NCBI RefSeq assembly: GCF_005876855.1
Contig: NZ_QLAE01000036.1
Location: 1 to 50,329, forward strand
DNA length: 50,329 nucleotides
Reading direction: 5' to 3'
DNA from: Stutzerimonas nosocomialis
GTDB lineage: Bacteria; Pseudomonadota; Gammaproteobacteria; Pseudomonadales; Pseudomonadaceae
Position 1 is the first letter of the stretch; each line of letters opens with the position of its first letter. The notes beneath the pieces were generated by a model. The model searched no databases and was not told where the DNA came from. It saw only the letters and a program-made list of their open reading frames with translations. The position numbers and the translations under genes are program-made. Of the stretch, positions 1-8,181 are shown in pieces.

Positions 1-1
1 G

Positions 2-139
2 AAAAACTGCTTGCGAGATGCGGGGCACGAGCAGCCTGGCGCGTATGCAGTGGACGAAGACGGTCACGTTTTCATCGCAGAAGGCGGCAATGAGTACGAC
101 GGAGCCAAATGCTGGGTCGCTGTCGGCACCTCAAACTGA
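2..139 (+). CDS. C-terminal end of an unidentified protein (5' truncated)
   Basis: An open frame runs from the window edge to TGA at 137-139, giving the last 45 residues. The tail has two cysteines and ends in a Trp-Val-Ala-Val segment, which would suit a secreted or pilus-tip protein. Genes just upstream of PilL-like genes in PFGI-1 elements often encode type IV pilus parts, but I do not recognise this protein. It stops 87 bp before the next gene. Confidence 0.5.
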   Translation, partial: KNCLRDAGHEQPGAYAVDEDGHVFIAEGGNEYDGAKCWVAVGTSN

Positions 140-226
140 TCGAGGATAACGGCACCGCTCTAGCCCCGCATCGGCCTGGGCTGTAGGAGAGGAGCGATCT
201 CCACCTCACTGAATCGAGGACTTGGT

Positions 227-553
227 ATGCAGCACAAAGGCGATTTGATCGTCAACGATCAGCAAGAAACCACCGGCCAAATTACCGGGACAACCTATGT
301 CAAAGCTGGTGGGCTACTGATTGCCCGTGGCCAGCTTGCTGGCGGGCTGATTATTGAAGAGGGCGGTAAGGCGGTAGTCCATGGGCAGGTGTCTCGTAAT
401 GTCGTGAACCATGGAATGCTTGAACTGTTGGGGCAGGTTTCGGGGAAGGTCATTGGCAATGCTCCCGTTAACCAGCTGAAGCCGGAACAAATTGTCGGAG
501 CGGATCTACAGGTCCCATTCCGAGGACGAACAATCTCCTGGACCTCTACCTGA
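227..553 (+). CDS. Bactofilin-like / polymer-forming repeat protein
   Basis: This 108-residue protein is built mostly from short glycine-punctuated beta repeats: GQITGTTYVKAGG, ARGQLAGGLIIEEGG, VHGQVSRNVVNHG and LLGQVSGKVIGN. That periodicity resembles the right-handed beta-helix of bactofilins, which polymerise without nucleotide, although it is shorter than a typical bactofilin core. There is no signal peptide, so it is probably cytoplasmic. The ATG at 227 lies downstream of a GAGGA-like stretch. It sits in tandem with the SHOCT-like gene 43 bp downstream, so the two are probably co-transcribed. Role here unknown. Confidence 0.55.
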   Translation: MQHKGDLIVNDQQETTGQITGTTYVKAGGLLIARGQLAGGLIIEEGGKAVVHGQVSRNVVNHGMLELLGQVSGKVIGNAPVNQLKPEQIVGADLQVPFRGRTISWTST

Positions 554-596
554 TGAACAAGGAAAACTCCATGAAAGACCCTGAGGAGAGGTTTCT

Positions 597-863
597 ATGA
601 GCAATGCGGTAAGCGACGCCTTCGCCAGAATGCAGATTAAGATTGCCGGTTTTGCTGGTGGAAAAAAGGGAGTGGCAGCGGCGCGGTATCAACAGCTATG
701 CGGCGAAATCGCAGGCCTCCGGGATAGCGGGGAAATAACCGACCAACAATATCTAGATCTGCTGGCTGAACTCGAAAACGCCTACCAACAGGTAAACGCA
801 GCACCAGACGTTACAGAAACGCGTCGGCTGAATAAGGACTCAGGCAGTAGCTTCGAACCGTAG
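597..863 (+). CDS. Small SHOCT-like protein
   Basis: An 88-residue protein of unknown function. Residues about 30-60 (YQQLCGEIAGLRDSGEITDQQY) read like a SHOCT helical hairpin, with the pattern L..L.dsGeIT..qY..L. SHOCT segments usually mediate oligomerisation. There is no membrane segment. A GAGGAGAGG ribosome-binding site stands just before the ATG. It follows the bactofilin-like gene and converges on the minus-strand gene ending at 927. Confidence 0.45.
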   Translation: MSNAVSDAFARMQIKIAGFAGGKKGVAAARYQQLCGEIAGLRDSGEITDQQYLDLLAELENAYQQVNAAPDVTETRRLNKDSGSSFEP

Positions 864-892
864 GGTAGGTTTAGGCGCCTTGCTAGCACCAG

Positions 893-910
893 ACCGGGCT
901 ATGGCCCGGT
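893..910. terminator. Possible bidirectional terminator
   Basis: A 7-bp perfect stem ACCGGGC/GCCCGGT with a 4-nt loop lies between two convergent genes. The following T-tract is poor, so the call rests on the stem and its position. Confidence 0.35.
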
Positions 911-926
911 AATTACTAGCTCAAAT

Positions 927-1610
927 TCAAATGGTGGAGAGGGCTGGCACTAACCTCATCAAGTCCATGCGGCCCATCATCCGTCCGTAATCCTCGGACC
1001 ACTGGCAGTAGTTCTGGAAATCGCCGTCTATCAAGTCCGTCAGGGCTTTCTGATGGTAAACGAGGCCGGTCATCATCGGGATATGTCGGCGGACGACTGT
1101 ACCCGGCTTGCCGGTGTAGAAAACCGCATCTTCAAAGGAAAGCGGTTTGCCTGCGCCCGCCTTCTTACGGTGTTGCGATGCCAAGATCGTAGCGTCGATA
1201 ACCGAGCCGTTCTCCAGCGTGATCCATGCATGCGCATTGATTGGCTTGCCGGCGGGGCGACCCTCGACAGAATCGAGCTGATAGCCCTCCAGCACGTCCC
1301 GCAGCAGCTGCTCTGAGCTCACATTCACATATAGCCCGTCATTCAACTCAACATCGCCTACGGTAACGGTATGTCTGATCCTCAGATCAAACAGCACGTA
1401 GGACAGCTCTCGGGCCACACGGAAGCATTTCCCAGGCAGAACGTCAGTGTGAGGAAGGAACTCCGAAAAATCCTTCGCAATGGCTAACGCTACAGCCGGC
1501 AAGTCGATGAAGTGAGAGGGCTCTAGCTCTAGGGGGTAGTTCGATAAGCCACGCGAAACCGAGTTTGTCCGCTCCATTGCTTCGCGGAATAAACGGATGT
1601 ACTCCTCCAT
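927..1610 (-). CDS. Unknown protein with a Cys-His-Asp pattern (transglutaminase-like?)
   Basis: A 227-residue protein I cannot assign to a named family. The spacing of GKCFRVARE (Cys about residue 61), NAHAWITL (His about 127) and VIDATI (Asp about 138) matches the Cys-His-Asp triad order of transglutaminase/papain-fold proteins, where the His-Ala-Trp strand is a hallmark. No signal peptide or membrane segment is visible, so a cytoplasmic enzyme is likely. It points against the transfer operon and starts 150 bp from the divergent PilL-like gene. The triad is seen in the sequence; the enzymatic role is inference. Confidence 0.6.
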   Translation of the reverse strand: MEEYIRLFREAMERTNSVSRGLSNYPLELEPSHFIDLPAVALAIAKDFSEFLPHTDVLPGKCFRVARELSYVLFDLRIRHTVTVGDVELNDGLYVNVSSEQLLRDVLEGYQLDSVEGRPAGKPINAHAWITLENGSVIDATILASQHRKKAGAGKPLSFEDAVFYTGKPGTVVRRHIPMMTGLVYHQKALTDLIDGDFQNYCQWSEDYGRMMGRMDLMRLVPALSTI

Positions 1611-1760
1611 CGGGATGTCGCTCTACAACTGGTCATGGGGGAGCGAAGATACAGCGGGACCTTCTCCAAAAAAATAGGAAGCGGCCGGTTTCGCATTGTT
1701 TGCTGCGATAAGAAACCCGCAGAGTCATCGTGCAAGCCATCTCGGAATGAGGGCTTACAC

Positions 1761-2369
1761 ATGGTTGATCCCAGACATTCGGCCGCAGCTGCCCGGGGCT
1801 GCATCCAGGCCGGCGCTCTGCTATTTGCGATTGCCCTTGCGGGCTGCGCCCAATCGACACATAGGTCAGAGTCTGGAGCATCAGCAGGGACTGGCAACGC
1901 CAGCCGCGTCCCTGAGCAAGTGCGGCCTGATCTCTATCCCAATGGGGCTGCGCCGGTACCGGAGCCGGTAGTGCGGTATGGACGGTACACACTGGTCAGT
2001 ACCTCTCCCAGGGCTGAGCAGCGAGATCTGCTAAGTCAGATCATCGATGTCACCGTTCCGCAGTCGATGAACCCTAGCGTTCACGATGCAATGAGCTACG
2101 TGCTGCAACGCTCTGGATACCGTCTCTGCCCTGCGACTGATGAGATCAAGGTGCTTTACGGACTGCCCTTGCCGGCCTCGCAATATCAGCTTGGGCCTAT
2201 GACGCTGCGGAATACTGTTCAGGTCCTTGCTGGACCCGCATGGCAGGTCATTGTCGACGAGGTCTCGCGCAACATCTGCTTCGAGAAGCGTCCAGGATAT
2301 GAGCGTATCGCTACACCTACTCCGTTGGTGAATGCTTCTGCCACCCAAGTGGAAGGGGGTGCCCGATGA
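1761..2369 (+). CDS. PilL N-terminal-like ICE lipoprotein
   Basis: A 202-residue lipoprotein with hydrophobic signal and lipobox LAGC (Cys29), placing it in the outer or inner membrane. Residues 75-170 (GRYTLVS...QRDLLSQIIDVTVP...TMR..VQVLAGPAW) match the conserved N-terminal domain of PilL-type proteins at this position in PFGI-1 elements (TIGR03748). The domain resembles secretin-associated N-domains, and the family is linked to conjugative type IV pili. I chose ATG 1761 because it gives a proper lipoprotein signal; the longer frame upstream has none. The stop overlaps the next gene by 4 bp (ATGA). Confidence 0.8.
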   Translation: MVDPRHSAAAARGCIQAGALLFAIALAGCAQSTHRSESGASAGTGNASRVPEQVRPDLYPNGAAPVPEPVVRYGRYTLVSTSPRAEQRDLLSQIIDVTVPQSMNPSVHDAMSYVLQRSGYRLCPATDEIKVLYGLPLPASQYQLGPMTLRNTVQVLAGPAWQVIVDEVSRNICFEKRPGYERIATPTPLVNASATQVEGGAR

Positions 2370-3094
2370 CTCCCCCCATGGCGCCGGAGGAGCGCCGAGT
2401 AGCTGATCGTCGTGCTCAACCGAAGAAGTCGCCCGCTTTGCTAATCGCGATCGGGGCGGCGTTCGTTCTGCTAGCTGCTTGGGGTGGGGTTCAGCAATGG
2501 CAGATCGGGCGTTTATCCAGCGCGCAACAAGACAAGCGACTTGAGCTGCAGATCAAAGGAGTCAATGAGCACCTGGCCCTAGTGGACGAAGAGCTGACAG
2601 GCATTGTCGATCGCCAGAAACAGGTGCTGCAGCGGAGTGATTTCGAATCGGCACATGCCGCACTGACTCGGCAGTTCGAGACGCTCAAGAAGCAGGTCGA
2701 ATCGCTCCGCAGTGACGACAGTACTGCTCGCGATCTGCTTGCCCTCACAGCGCAGATTGAGACCTTGCAGACCGGCATGGATGCGTTGGGCAAACGCGTA
2801 GCTGCACTCTCAGTGCGCAAACCACCAGCTCAAACCCAGCCTGTCTCACGTCCAACCCAGAAGAAGCCGGCACCGAAGCCCGTAGTACTCACTCCCCCCT
2901 TCGACGTGGTGGGGATTGAGGTGCGCGGCGGTGAACGATTTCTCTCTATCGCTCCTGTCGGTAGCACCAGGCTTGACCAGATCTCGCTGATCCGCCCCGG
3001 GGACATCAGGCAGTCCTGGAGGCTGGAACGAATCGGCACTAAAACCGCTGAGTTTGATGTGCGCGGGACCGAACAAGTCGTCTTTCTTCGATAG
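2366..3094 (+). CDS. Bitopic coiled-coil protein of the transfer operon
   Basis: 242 residues. A basic cytoplasmic tail is followed by one membrane segment (about residues 24-43), a long coiled coil (about 45-150, many Q, E and L heptads), a Pro/Lys linker, and a compact beta-rich C-terminal domain (about 175-242, with GIEVRGGERF and LIRPGD). The layout resembles inner-membrane scaffold proteins of pilus and secretion machines. The gene overlaps the PilL-like gene by 4 bp and is followed 12 bp later by PFL_4693. A protein of this shape commonly sits here in G-type elements; I have no precise family name. Confidence 0.7.
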   Translation: MTPPMAPEERRVADRRAQPKKSPALLIAIGAAFVLLAAWGGVQQWQIGRLSSAQQDKRLELQIKGVNEHLALVDEELTGIVDRQKQVLQRSDFESAHAALTRQFETLKKQVESLRSDDSTARDLLALTAQIETLQTGMDALGKRVAALSVRKPPAQTQPVSRPTQKKPAPKPVVLTPPFDVVGIEVRGGERFLSIAPVGSTRLDQISLIRPGDIRQSWRLERIGTKTAEFDVRGTEQVVFLR

Positions 3095-3106
3095 GTAGGA
3101 GCTCAC

Positions 3107-3853
3107 ATGCGCTTCGTTCGTATCCTCCCCCTGCTGCTTGCGCTCACCTCAACGGTTCACGCTGATGGTTCGTCCTCGACGATGGTGGACAGTCAAATCC
3201 GTAACACCGAGCTCGCACGCACCGCAGAGGAGAAAGCTGCCGAGTGGGGCCTGACGGCCGAGGATTGGAAGCGATACCAAGAGTTGATGGACGGGCCGAG
3301 GGGAATCTATTCGCCAGGCCTCGATCCGGTATCCGTGCTAGGTATCGAAGCGCGCACTGACGAGGAGCGCATGCATTACGCGCGGATTCAGGCACAGATG
3401 GAGACGCAGCGGATGCAGAAGGAGCTTCTGTATCAACGTGCTTACGACGAAGCTGTAGGCGTCGTTGTGCAAGGGCAGCAGGTGGTAAACCTCAAGCCTG
3501 AAAAGCCTATGTTCAGTAGCTCGGAAGCAAGGCTTCCCGCCTCTGGTGGGAGTGGCCGGCTAGCTCTCTTCGTGGCCAGTGATTGTGCTCCATGCGTTCA
3601 GAAGGCTATCGCTCTGCAGCGGTCAAACACTCCCTTTGATATATACGTGGTAGGCAGCGAAGGTGACGACTCTAAGGTTCGCAGCTGGGCACGAAGTGCT
3701 GGGATCGAGCCGGAGAGGGTCCGTAGCCGGCAAATCACTCTTAACCACGACGAAGGGCGCTGGGCGGAACTACAAGAGAGTTCGGACGCAAAACTCGGTA
3801 CTGACTTGCCGTTGGCCCTCAGATTCGCCAACGGAAAGTGGGTGCTCCAATGA
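3107..3853 (+). CDS. Integrating conjugative element protein, PFL_4693 family (TIGR03759)
   Basis: A 248-residue exported protein with a signal peptide (about 1-19, cleavage after VHA). The N-terminal half has the family motifs EWGLTAEDWKRYQELM and GPRGIYSPGLDPVSVLGI. The C-terminal half looks thioredoxin-like, with a CxxC motif (Cys160-Ala-Pro-Cys163). It probably acts in the periplasm on disulfides or assembly of the mating apparatus. The stop overlaps the transglycosylase start (ATGA at 3850). Family call is firm; biochemical role is inference. Confidence 0.88.
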   Translation: MRFVRILPLLLALTSTVHADGSSSTMVDSQIRNTELARTAEEKAAEWGLTAEDWKRYQELMDGPRGIYSPGLDPVSVLGIEARTDEERMHYARIQAQMETQRMQKELLYQRAYDEAVGVVVQGQQVVNLKPEKPMFSSSEARLPASGGSGRLALFVASDCAPCVQKAIALQRSNTPFDIYVVGSEGDDSKVRSWARSAGIEPERVRSRQITLNHDEGRWAELQESSDAKLGTDLPLALRFANGKWVLQ

Positions 3854-4404
3854 GGACATTTGCGAGCCTCGCGCTTACGGGATTGCTGGCCCCGGCGATC
3901 TTTGCTGCGGAAACCCCTCCGCCTGCCTATCAGCTGGCCGCGCAGTCGGTTGGTGTGCCGTCACCAGTGTTGTTCTCCCTCGCCCTGCAGGAGTCAGGGA
4001 CGAGGCTTAACGGGCGATACATTCCTTGGCCGTGGACATTGAACATTGCTGGTGAGCCGTACCGGTTCGCCACTCGCAGTGCTGCCTGCACTGCTCTGCT
4101 CATCGGTATCCAGGAAGTCGGCGCCAAGCGAGTCGACGCAGGGATAGGCCAGGTGAACATCGGTTGGAACGGCCATCATTTCAAGACTCCGTGCGATGCA
4201 CTGGACCCTTATCAAAACCTACTGGTAAGCGCGCAAATCTTGCGGGGCTGGTACGACGAAACAGGTGACTGGACTGCCGCTGCTGGTAAATACCATCGTC
4301 CTGCAGGTGGCGAGGCCGCCGCGCGTTACCGCCTTGCGTTCGGTAAACAGCTTCAGCGCGTCGCAGGAGACAAGCTGACGACTCTAGTGGTGACGAACCC
4401 ATGA
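3850..4404 (+). CDS. Lytic transglycosylase of the conjugation system
   Basis: A 184-residue exported SLT-type muramidase. The signal peptide ends near residue 20. The catalytic Glu is in SLALQESG (Glu48), followed by the family motifs WPWTLNI and GIGQVNIGWN...FKTPCDALDPYQNL. It would open peptidoglycan for the secretion channel, like VirB1. ATG 3850 overlaps the previous stop; an in-frame GTG at 3838 is less likely. The 3' end overlaps PFL_4695 by 4 bp. Confidence 0.9.
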   Translation: MRTFASLALTGLLAPAIFAAETPPPAYQLAAQSVGVPSPVLFSLALQESGTRLNGRYIPWPWTLNIAGEPYRFATRSAACTALLIGIQEVGAKRVDAGIGQVNIGWNGHHFKTPCDALDPYQNLLVSAQILRGWYDETGDWTAAAGKYHRPAGGEAAARYRLAFGKQLQRVAGDKLTTLVVTNP

Positions 4405-4943
4405 AAACGGCGACTCATTCCAGGGGGGGCCTCCCTACGCGTCGTGCTCGCATGTCGTTATGCATTGGCGGAGCGCTGGCACTGGCCTGCGGGTTTGCTA
4501 CTGCGGATTTGAAGGTGATCGAGGACCGTGGAGGCGAGGATGCTTCCCGCTATTACGAAGCGCTAGGCGGCAAGCCCGCAGCCAGGGGGCAGGAGCAACC
4601 CCTGCGACAAATTTCCGAAGCGAACATGCTCCCAGTTCGCGCTCAGCGCGTCACCCCAGGTCGGGTCCAGAGGAGAGAGATAAATGCCCCGGGTCTGCGG
4701 CCCTTCTTCATGGTTGGCGATGATGACCTGTCGAGACAGTGGCTCGTTGAGCGAAGCGAGGCGTTGAGCGCCATGGGAGCCGTGGGCATGGTCGTGAATG
4801 TGGAAACAGCTGGGCGACTCGCTCAGTTGAGGGCGCTAGCTCCTGACTTGAGGATGGTGCCGGCCGCGGGAGATGACGTTGCCGAGCGTTTGGGGCTCGA
4901 CCATTACCCCGTCCTGATTACTGCCAAAAGCGTAGAGCAATAA
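4401..4943 (+). CDS. Integrating conjugative element protein, PFL_4695 family (TIGR03765)
   Basis: 180 residues with an N-terminal signal or anchor (about 17-35). The C-terminal half carries the family signature: RPFFMVGDDDLSRQWL, GAVGMVVNVETAGRLAQLR, LGLDHYPVLIT. In these operons the protein always precedes the TraD coupling protein, here 1 bp away. Probably periplasmic. Function not established for the family as far as I know. Confidence 0.88.
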   Translation: MKTATHSRGGLPTRRARMSLCIGGALALACGFATADLKVIEDRGGEDASRYYEALGGKPAARGQEQPLRQISEANMLPVRAQRVTPGRVQRREINAPGLRPFFMVGDDDLSRQWLVERSEALSAMGAVGMVVNVETAGRLAQLRALAPDLRMVPAAGDDVAERLGLDHYPVLITAKSVEQ

Positions 4944-4944
4944 C

Positions 4945-7113
4945 ATGCCAGTCAAACAACACGCGATAGAGGCGCTACTGAGGCCTCCCGTTGAGCTTTA
5001 TACGGTGTTCGTCTGTTTCTGCGGCGCCTTCCTGAGCATCTACTCACCATGGGCGCTCGCTTTGTCACCGGAGTTCGGTTACGTCACTGCGGTTTTCTTC
5101 CTTGCCTTTGGGGGCGTCCGACTGAGGCAAGGGCTGACTGTGCTCCGGTACCAACGCAACATACGTCGCCTCCCCCGCTACGTGATGACTAGTAAGCAGG
5201 TTCCGGTCAGTAACAAGCGTCTTTTCATTGGCCGTGGCTTTCGGTGGGAGCAGAAGCATACCCAACGGCTGATACAGACCTTCCGACCTGAGTACCGCAA
5301 CTACGTCGAGCCTCGCAGCTCATACCTCTTCGCAAGACGGCTGGAGGAAAAGCTTGAGCGGGCGCCTTTCCCCATAAGTCTGTTGCCGAAGCTGACGAGC
5401 TGGGATGTTTGGTGCAATCCCGTGCGCCCCCTCCCGCCTGTCGGAGGGAGCCCTCGCCTCCACGGCATAGAGCCAGACGAGGTTGAGGTTTCGCTTCCAC
5501 TTGGCGAGCGGGTTGGCCATACCTTGGTACTCGGCACGACTCGCGTCGGCAAGACCCGCCTTGCAGAGGTGTTCGTCACCCAGGATATACGTCGAGGCGA
5601 AGTGACGATCGTCTTTGATCCAAAAGGCGATGCGGATCTGCTCAAGCGAATGTACATCGAGGCCAAGCGTGCCGGCAGGCTCGGCGAATTCTACGTCTTT
5701 CACCTTGGGTGGCCTGACCACTCTGCCAGGTACAACGCTGTTGGCCGCTTCGGACGTATCTCCGAGGTGGCAAGCAGGATCGCCGGTCAGCTGCCGAGCG
5801 AAGGCAACAGCGCTGCGTTCAAGGAGTTCTCCTGGCGGTTCGTGAACATCATTGCGAGAGCTCTAAACGAGCTGGGTCAGCGGCCTGACTACACAAAGAT
5901 CCAGCGACACGTCATCAACATCGAGGGTTTGTTTCTGGAGTACAGCCAAAAGTACTTCGACAGCCGAGACCCGAAGGCCTGGGAAAAGATTGTGGCGATC
6001 GAGGGGAAGCTCAACGACAAGAACATCCCGTTCAACATGAAGGGCAAGCCGATTCGGGTTGTTGCGATCGATCAGTACCTGTCCCAGACGCGAGTCGAGG
6101 ATCCGGTAATGGATGGGTTGCGGAGCGCAGTGCGCTACGACAAGACCTATTTCGACAAGATCGTCGCTTCCCTGCTCCCCTTGTTGGAGAAGCTGACCAC
6201 TGGGCGGATGGCTGAGCTCATATCGCCGGACTACAACGATTTGAACGATCCGCGGCCGATCTTTGACTGGATGCAGATCGTCCGAAAGCGCGGAGTCGTG
6301 TACATCGGACTGGATGCGCTATCCGACCCTGAGGTAGCAGCGGCTGTTGGCAACTCCATGTTTTCGGATCTGGTTTCGGTTGCGGGCCACATCTACAAGT
6401 ACGGCGTCGATGATGGTTTGCCAGGGGCAGATGGGGGGTCTAAAACGCCGATCAACCTCCACGCGGACGAGTTCAACGAACTCATGGGCAATGAGTTCAT
6501 TCCCATGATCAACAAGGGTGGCGGTGCTGGAATCCAAGTCACCGCTTATACCCAGACCATGAGCGATATCGAGGCGAAGATCGGCAACAAAGCCAAAGCA
6601 GGCCAGGTGATCGGTAACTTCAACAACCTCTTCATGCTTCGCGTTCGCGAAACCGCCACCGCAGAGCTACTGACCAGCCAGTTAAGCAAGGTTGATGTCT
6701 ACACCACCACGCAGGTCAGTGGTGCCACCGATACCTCAGATCCCACTGGTAACACCGCGTTTACCTCTCAAACTCAGGACCGCGTGAGCACGGTCACGGT
6801 CCCGCTCATCGAGCCCTCAAACGTGGTGAGCCTGCCGAAAGGCCAAGCGTTTGCCTTGATCGAGGGGGGGAACCTTTGGAAGGTCCGTATGCCTCTCCCA
6901 GCGTCCGATCCGGATGAGGATATGCCGAAGGACTTACAGGCTTTGGCCGGGTATATGAGGAAAAACTACCTGGACGGTGGCGACTGGTGGAACGGGTCTG
7001 GATTCGCTTCACCGATCGCGAATGCGTTGCCTGATGACCTTGAATTGGACCAGGGAGATGTCGCGCAGTCAGTGGTGATGCCTGAGCAGACGCAGCAGGA
7101 GCCGAGCGCATGA
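4945..7113 (+). CDS. traD: Type IV coupling protein, TraD-like (TIGR03743)
   Basis: 722 residues. Two N-terminal membrane segments (about 18-38 and 45-60) anchor a cytoplasmic ATPase. Walker A is GTTRVGKT (197-204); the Walker B region is TIVFDPKGD, and the RecA-like core continues through HADEFNEL and AYTQTMSDIEAKIG. It couples the relaxase-DNA complex to the secretion channel. Length and order match SXT/PFGI-type TraD. The acidic Pro/Gln-rich tail may contact the relaxosome. The stop overlaps the next gene by 4 bp. Confidence 0.93.
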   Translation: MPVKQHAIEALLRPPVELYTVFVCFCGAFLSIYSPWALALSPEFGYVTAVFFLAFGGVRLRQGLTVLRYQRNIRRLPRYVMTSKQVPVSNKRLFIGRGFRWEQKHTQRLIQTFRPEYRNYVEPRSSYLFARRLEEKLERAPFPISLLPKLTSWDVWCNPVRPLPPVGGSPRLHGIEPDEVEVSLPLGERVGHTLVLGTTRVGKTRLAEVFVTQDIRRGEVTIVFDPKGDADLLKRMYIEAKRAGRLGEFYVFHLGWPDHSARYNAVGRFGRISEVASRIAGQLPSEGNSAAFKEFSWRFVNIIARALNELGQRPDYTKIQRHVINIEGLFLEYSQKYFDSRDPKAWEKIVAIEGKLNDKNIPFNMKGKPIRVVAIDQYLSQTRVEDPVMDGLRSAVRYDKTYFDKIVASLLPLLEKLTTGRMAELISPDYNDLNDPRPIFDWMQIVRKRGVVYIGLDALSDPEVAAAVGNSMFSDLVSVAGHIYKYGVDDGLPGADGGSKTPINLHADEFNELMGNEFIPMINKGGGAGIQVTAYTQTMSDIEAKIGNKAKAGQVIGNFNNLFMLRVRETATAELLTSQLSKVDVYTTTQVSGATDTSDPTGNTAFTSQTQDRVSTVTVPLIEPSNVVSLPKGQAFALIEGGNLWKVRMPLPASDPDEDMPKDLQALAGYMRKNYLDGGDWWNGSGFASPIANALPDDLELDQGDVAQSVVMPEQTQQEPSA

Positions 7114-7385
7114 TGATGCAACCCCAAACTCCTACCCGTTCTGAGATCCGACTCGTTGAACTTGCGGCCGAAGCGAATGCACCGTTGTCTTTCGCGCTGG
7201 TTCGACTCGTTGGTTTAGCGCGTCTGGGTTGGCTCGATGGGCAGACATTGTTCGATCAGCTGAATCGCCAGGGTTTGGCCCCGGAATGGGTTAGGCGAAA
7301 CCTCTCCCCGGCAATACGCGTGGTAGATCCCGTTGCCGGCCAAGTGGTTCTGCGCTGCGAAACGGCTGTCGTCACAATACATTAG
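7110..7385 (+). CDS. Small conserved protein between TraD and PFL_4697
   Basis: A 91-residue soluble protein that I do not recognise by family. It starts by 4-bp overlap with traD and ends 9 bp before the DUF4400-type gene, so it belongs to the operon. The sequence is helix-rich at the N terminus and ends in a short beta segment. No signal peptide, membrane segment or metal motif. Confidence 0.65.
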   Translation: MMMQPQTPTRSEIRLVELAAEANAPLSFALVRLVGLARLGWLDGQTLFDQLNRQGLAPEWVRRNLSPAIRVVDPVAGQVVLRCETAVVTIH

Positions 7386-7394
7386 GACCCCGCC

Positions 7395-8144
7395 ATGGCT
7401 GACCTGGCAAACACTGCACAGCAACAACAGATCAGAGAACAAGGTTGGTTAGGGAAGACGATCTCTCTCCCCTTCCGCTTCATCGGGGTGATGCTGCTAT
7501 CTCTGTTTCTCAGCGTCATTTTTGAATGGATCGGCCTCTACTTCTTCTGGGGTGATCAGGGGTGGCACCACGCCCGCGACATGATGTTCCTTGAGCTGGA
7601 CTGGATTTCGGAAGACTTCACAAACAGCCTCATCCTCGAGGAGCCAGGGCTGACAGCAAGCCAACTGATTGAGGCTGCATACAAGGCAGGCTTTGAAGAT
7701 ACCGGCATCGTGGAGTTCTTCCATGGCCAATCCGAGGCCTACCATCTAGAGAGCTTACGGGGCGACGGAAGCTTCGACCAAGCGATCGGCTCGGCCATGG
7801 TGCTAATCGAAGACTATGCCTTGGCTGCTGTGTTTTCCGTTCTCACATTTCTCGTTCGGCTGATTGTGCTAACCCTGACCACGCCATTGTTCCTGATGGC
7901 TATCGCGGTCGGCTTGGTAGACGGTCTGGTCCGAAGGGACATTCGCAGGTTCGGCGCAGGATTGGAGTCTGGTTTCGTCCATCACAGAGCCAGGGCGACC
8001 ATAAAACCCTTGGCGGTAGCGCCGTGGCTGATCTACCTCTCGATGCCAGTTAGCATCAGCCCCCTTCTGATTCTGTTGCCCTGCGCTGCCCTTCTTGCCC
8101 TCGCAGTGAGCGTTACGGTTGGCAGCTTCAAGAAGTACCTGTGA
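7395..8144 (+). CDS. ICE membrane protein, PFL_4697 family (TIGR03747, DUF4400)
   Basis: A 249-residue inner-membrane protein with about four hydrophobic segments: near residues 22-45, 138-160, 165-180 and 212-240. Family motifs include FFWGDQGWHHAR near the N terminus, and DGLVRRDIRRFGAGLESGFVHHRA before the last helices. It is a fixed neighbour of TraD in this element class. Probable role in coupling-protein or channel assembly; mechanism unknown. The 19-bp palindrome begins 4 bp after its stop. Confidence 0.88.
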   Translation: MADLANTAQQQQIREQGWLGKTISLPFRFIGVMLLSLFLSVIFEWIGLYFFWGDQGWHHARDMMFLELDWISEDFTNSLILEEPGLTASQLIEAAYKAGFEDTGIVEFFHGQSEAYHLESLRGDGSFDQAIGSAMVLIEDYALAAVFSVLTFLVRLIVLTLTTPLFLMAIAVGLVDGLVRRDIRRFGAGLESGFVHHRARATIKPLAVAPWLIYLSMPVSISPLLILLPCAALLALAVSVTVGSFKKYL

Positions 8145-8147
8145 TGG

Positions 8148-8166
8148 GTGTTGCGGGCCGCAACAT
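8148..8166. promoter_or_regulatory. 19-bp palindrome, copy 1 of 3
   Basis: GTGTTGCGG-G-CCGCAACAT, matching at 8 of 9 arm pairs. It lies between the PFL_4697 gene and the ATG at 8182. Identical or near-identical palindromes occur at 27792-27810 and 46544-46562. The position just upstream of a start codon suggests an operator. The binding protein is unknown. Confidence 0.6.
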
Positions 8167-8181
8167 GACGAGGAACAAACG

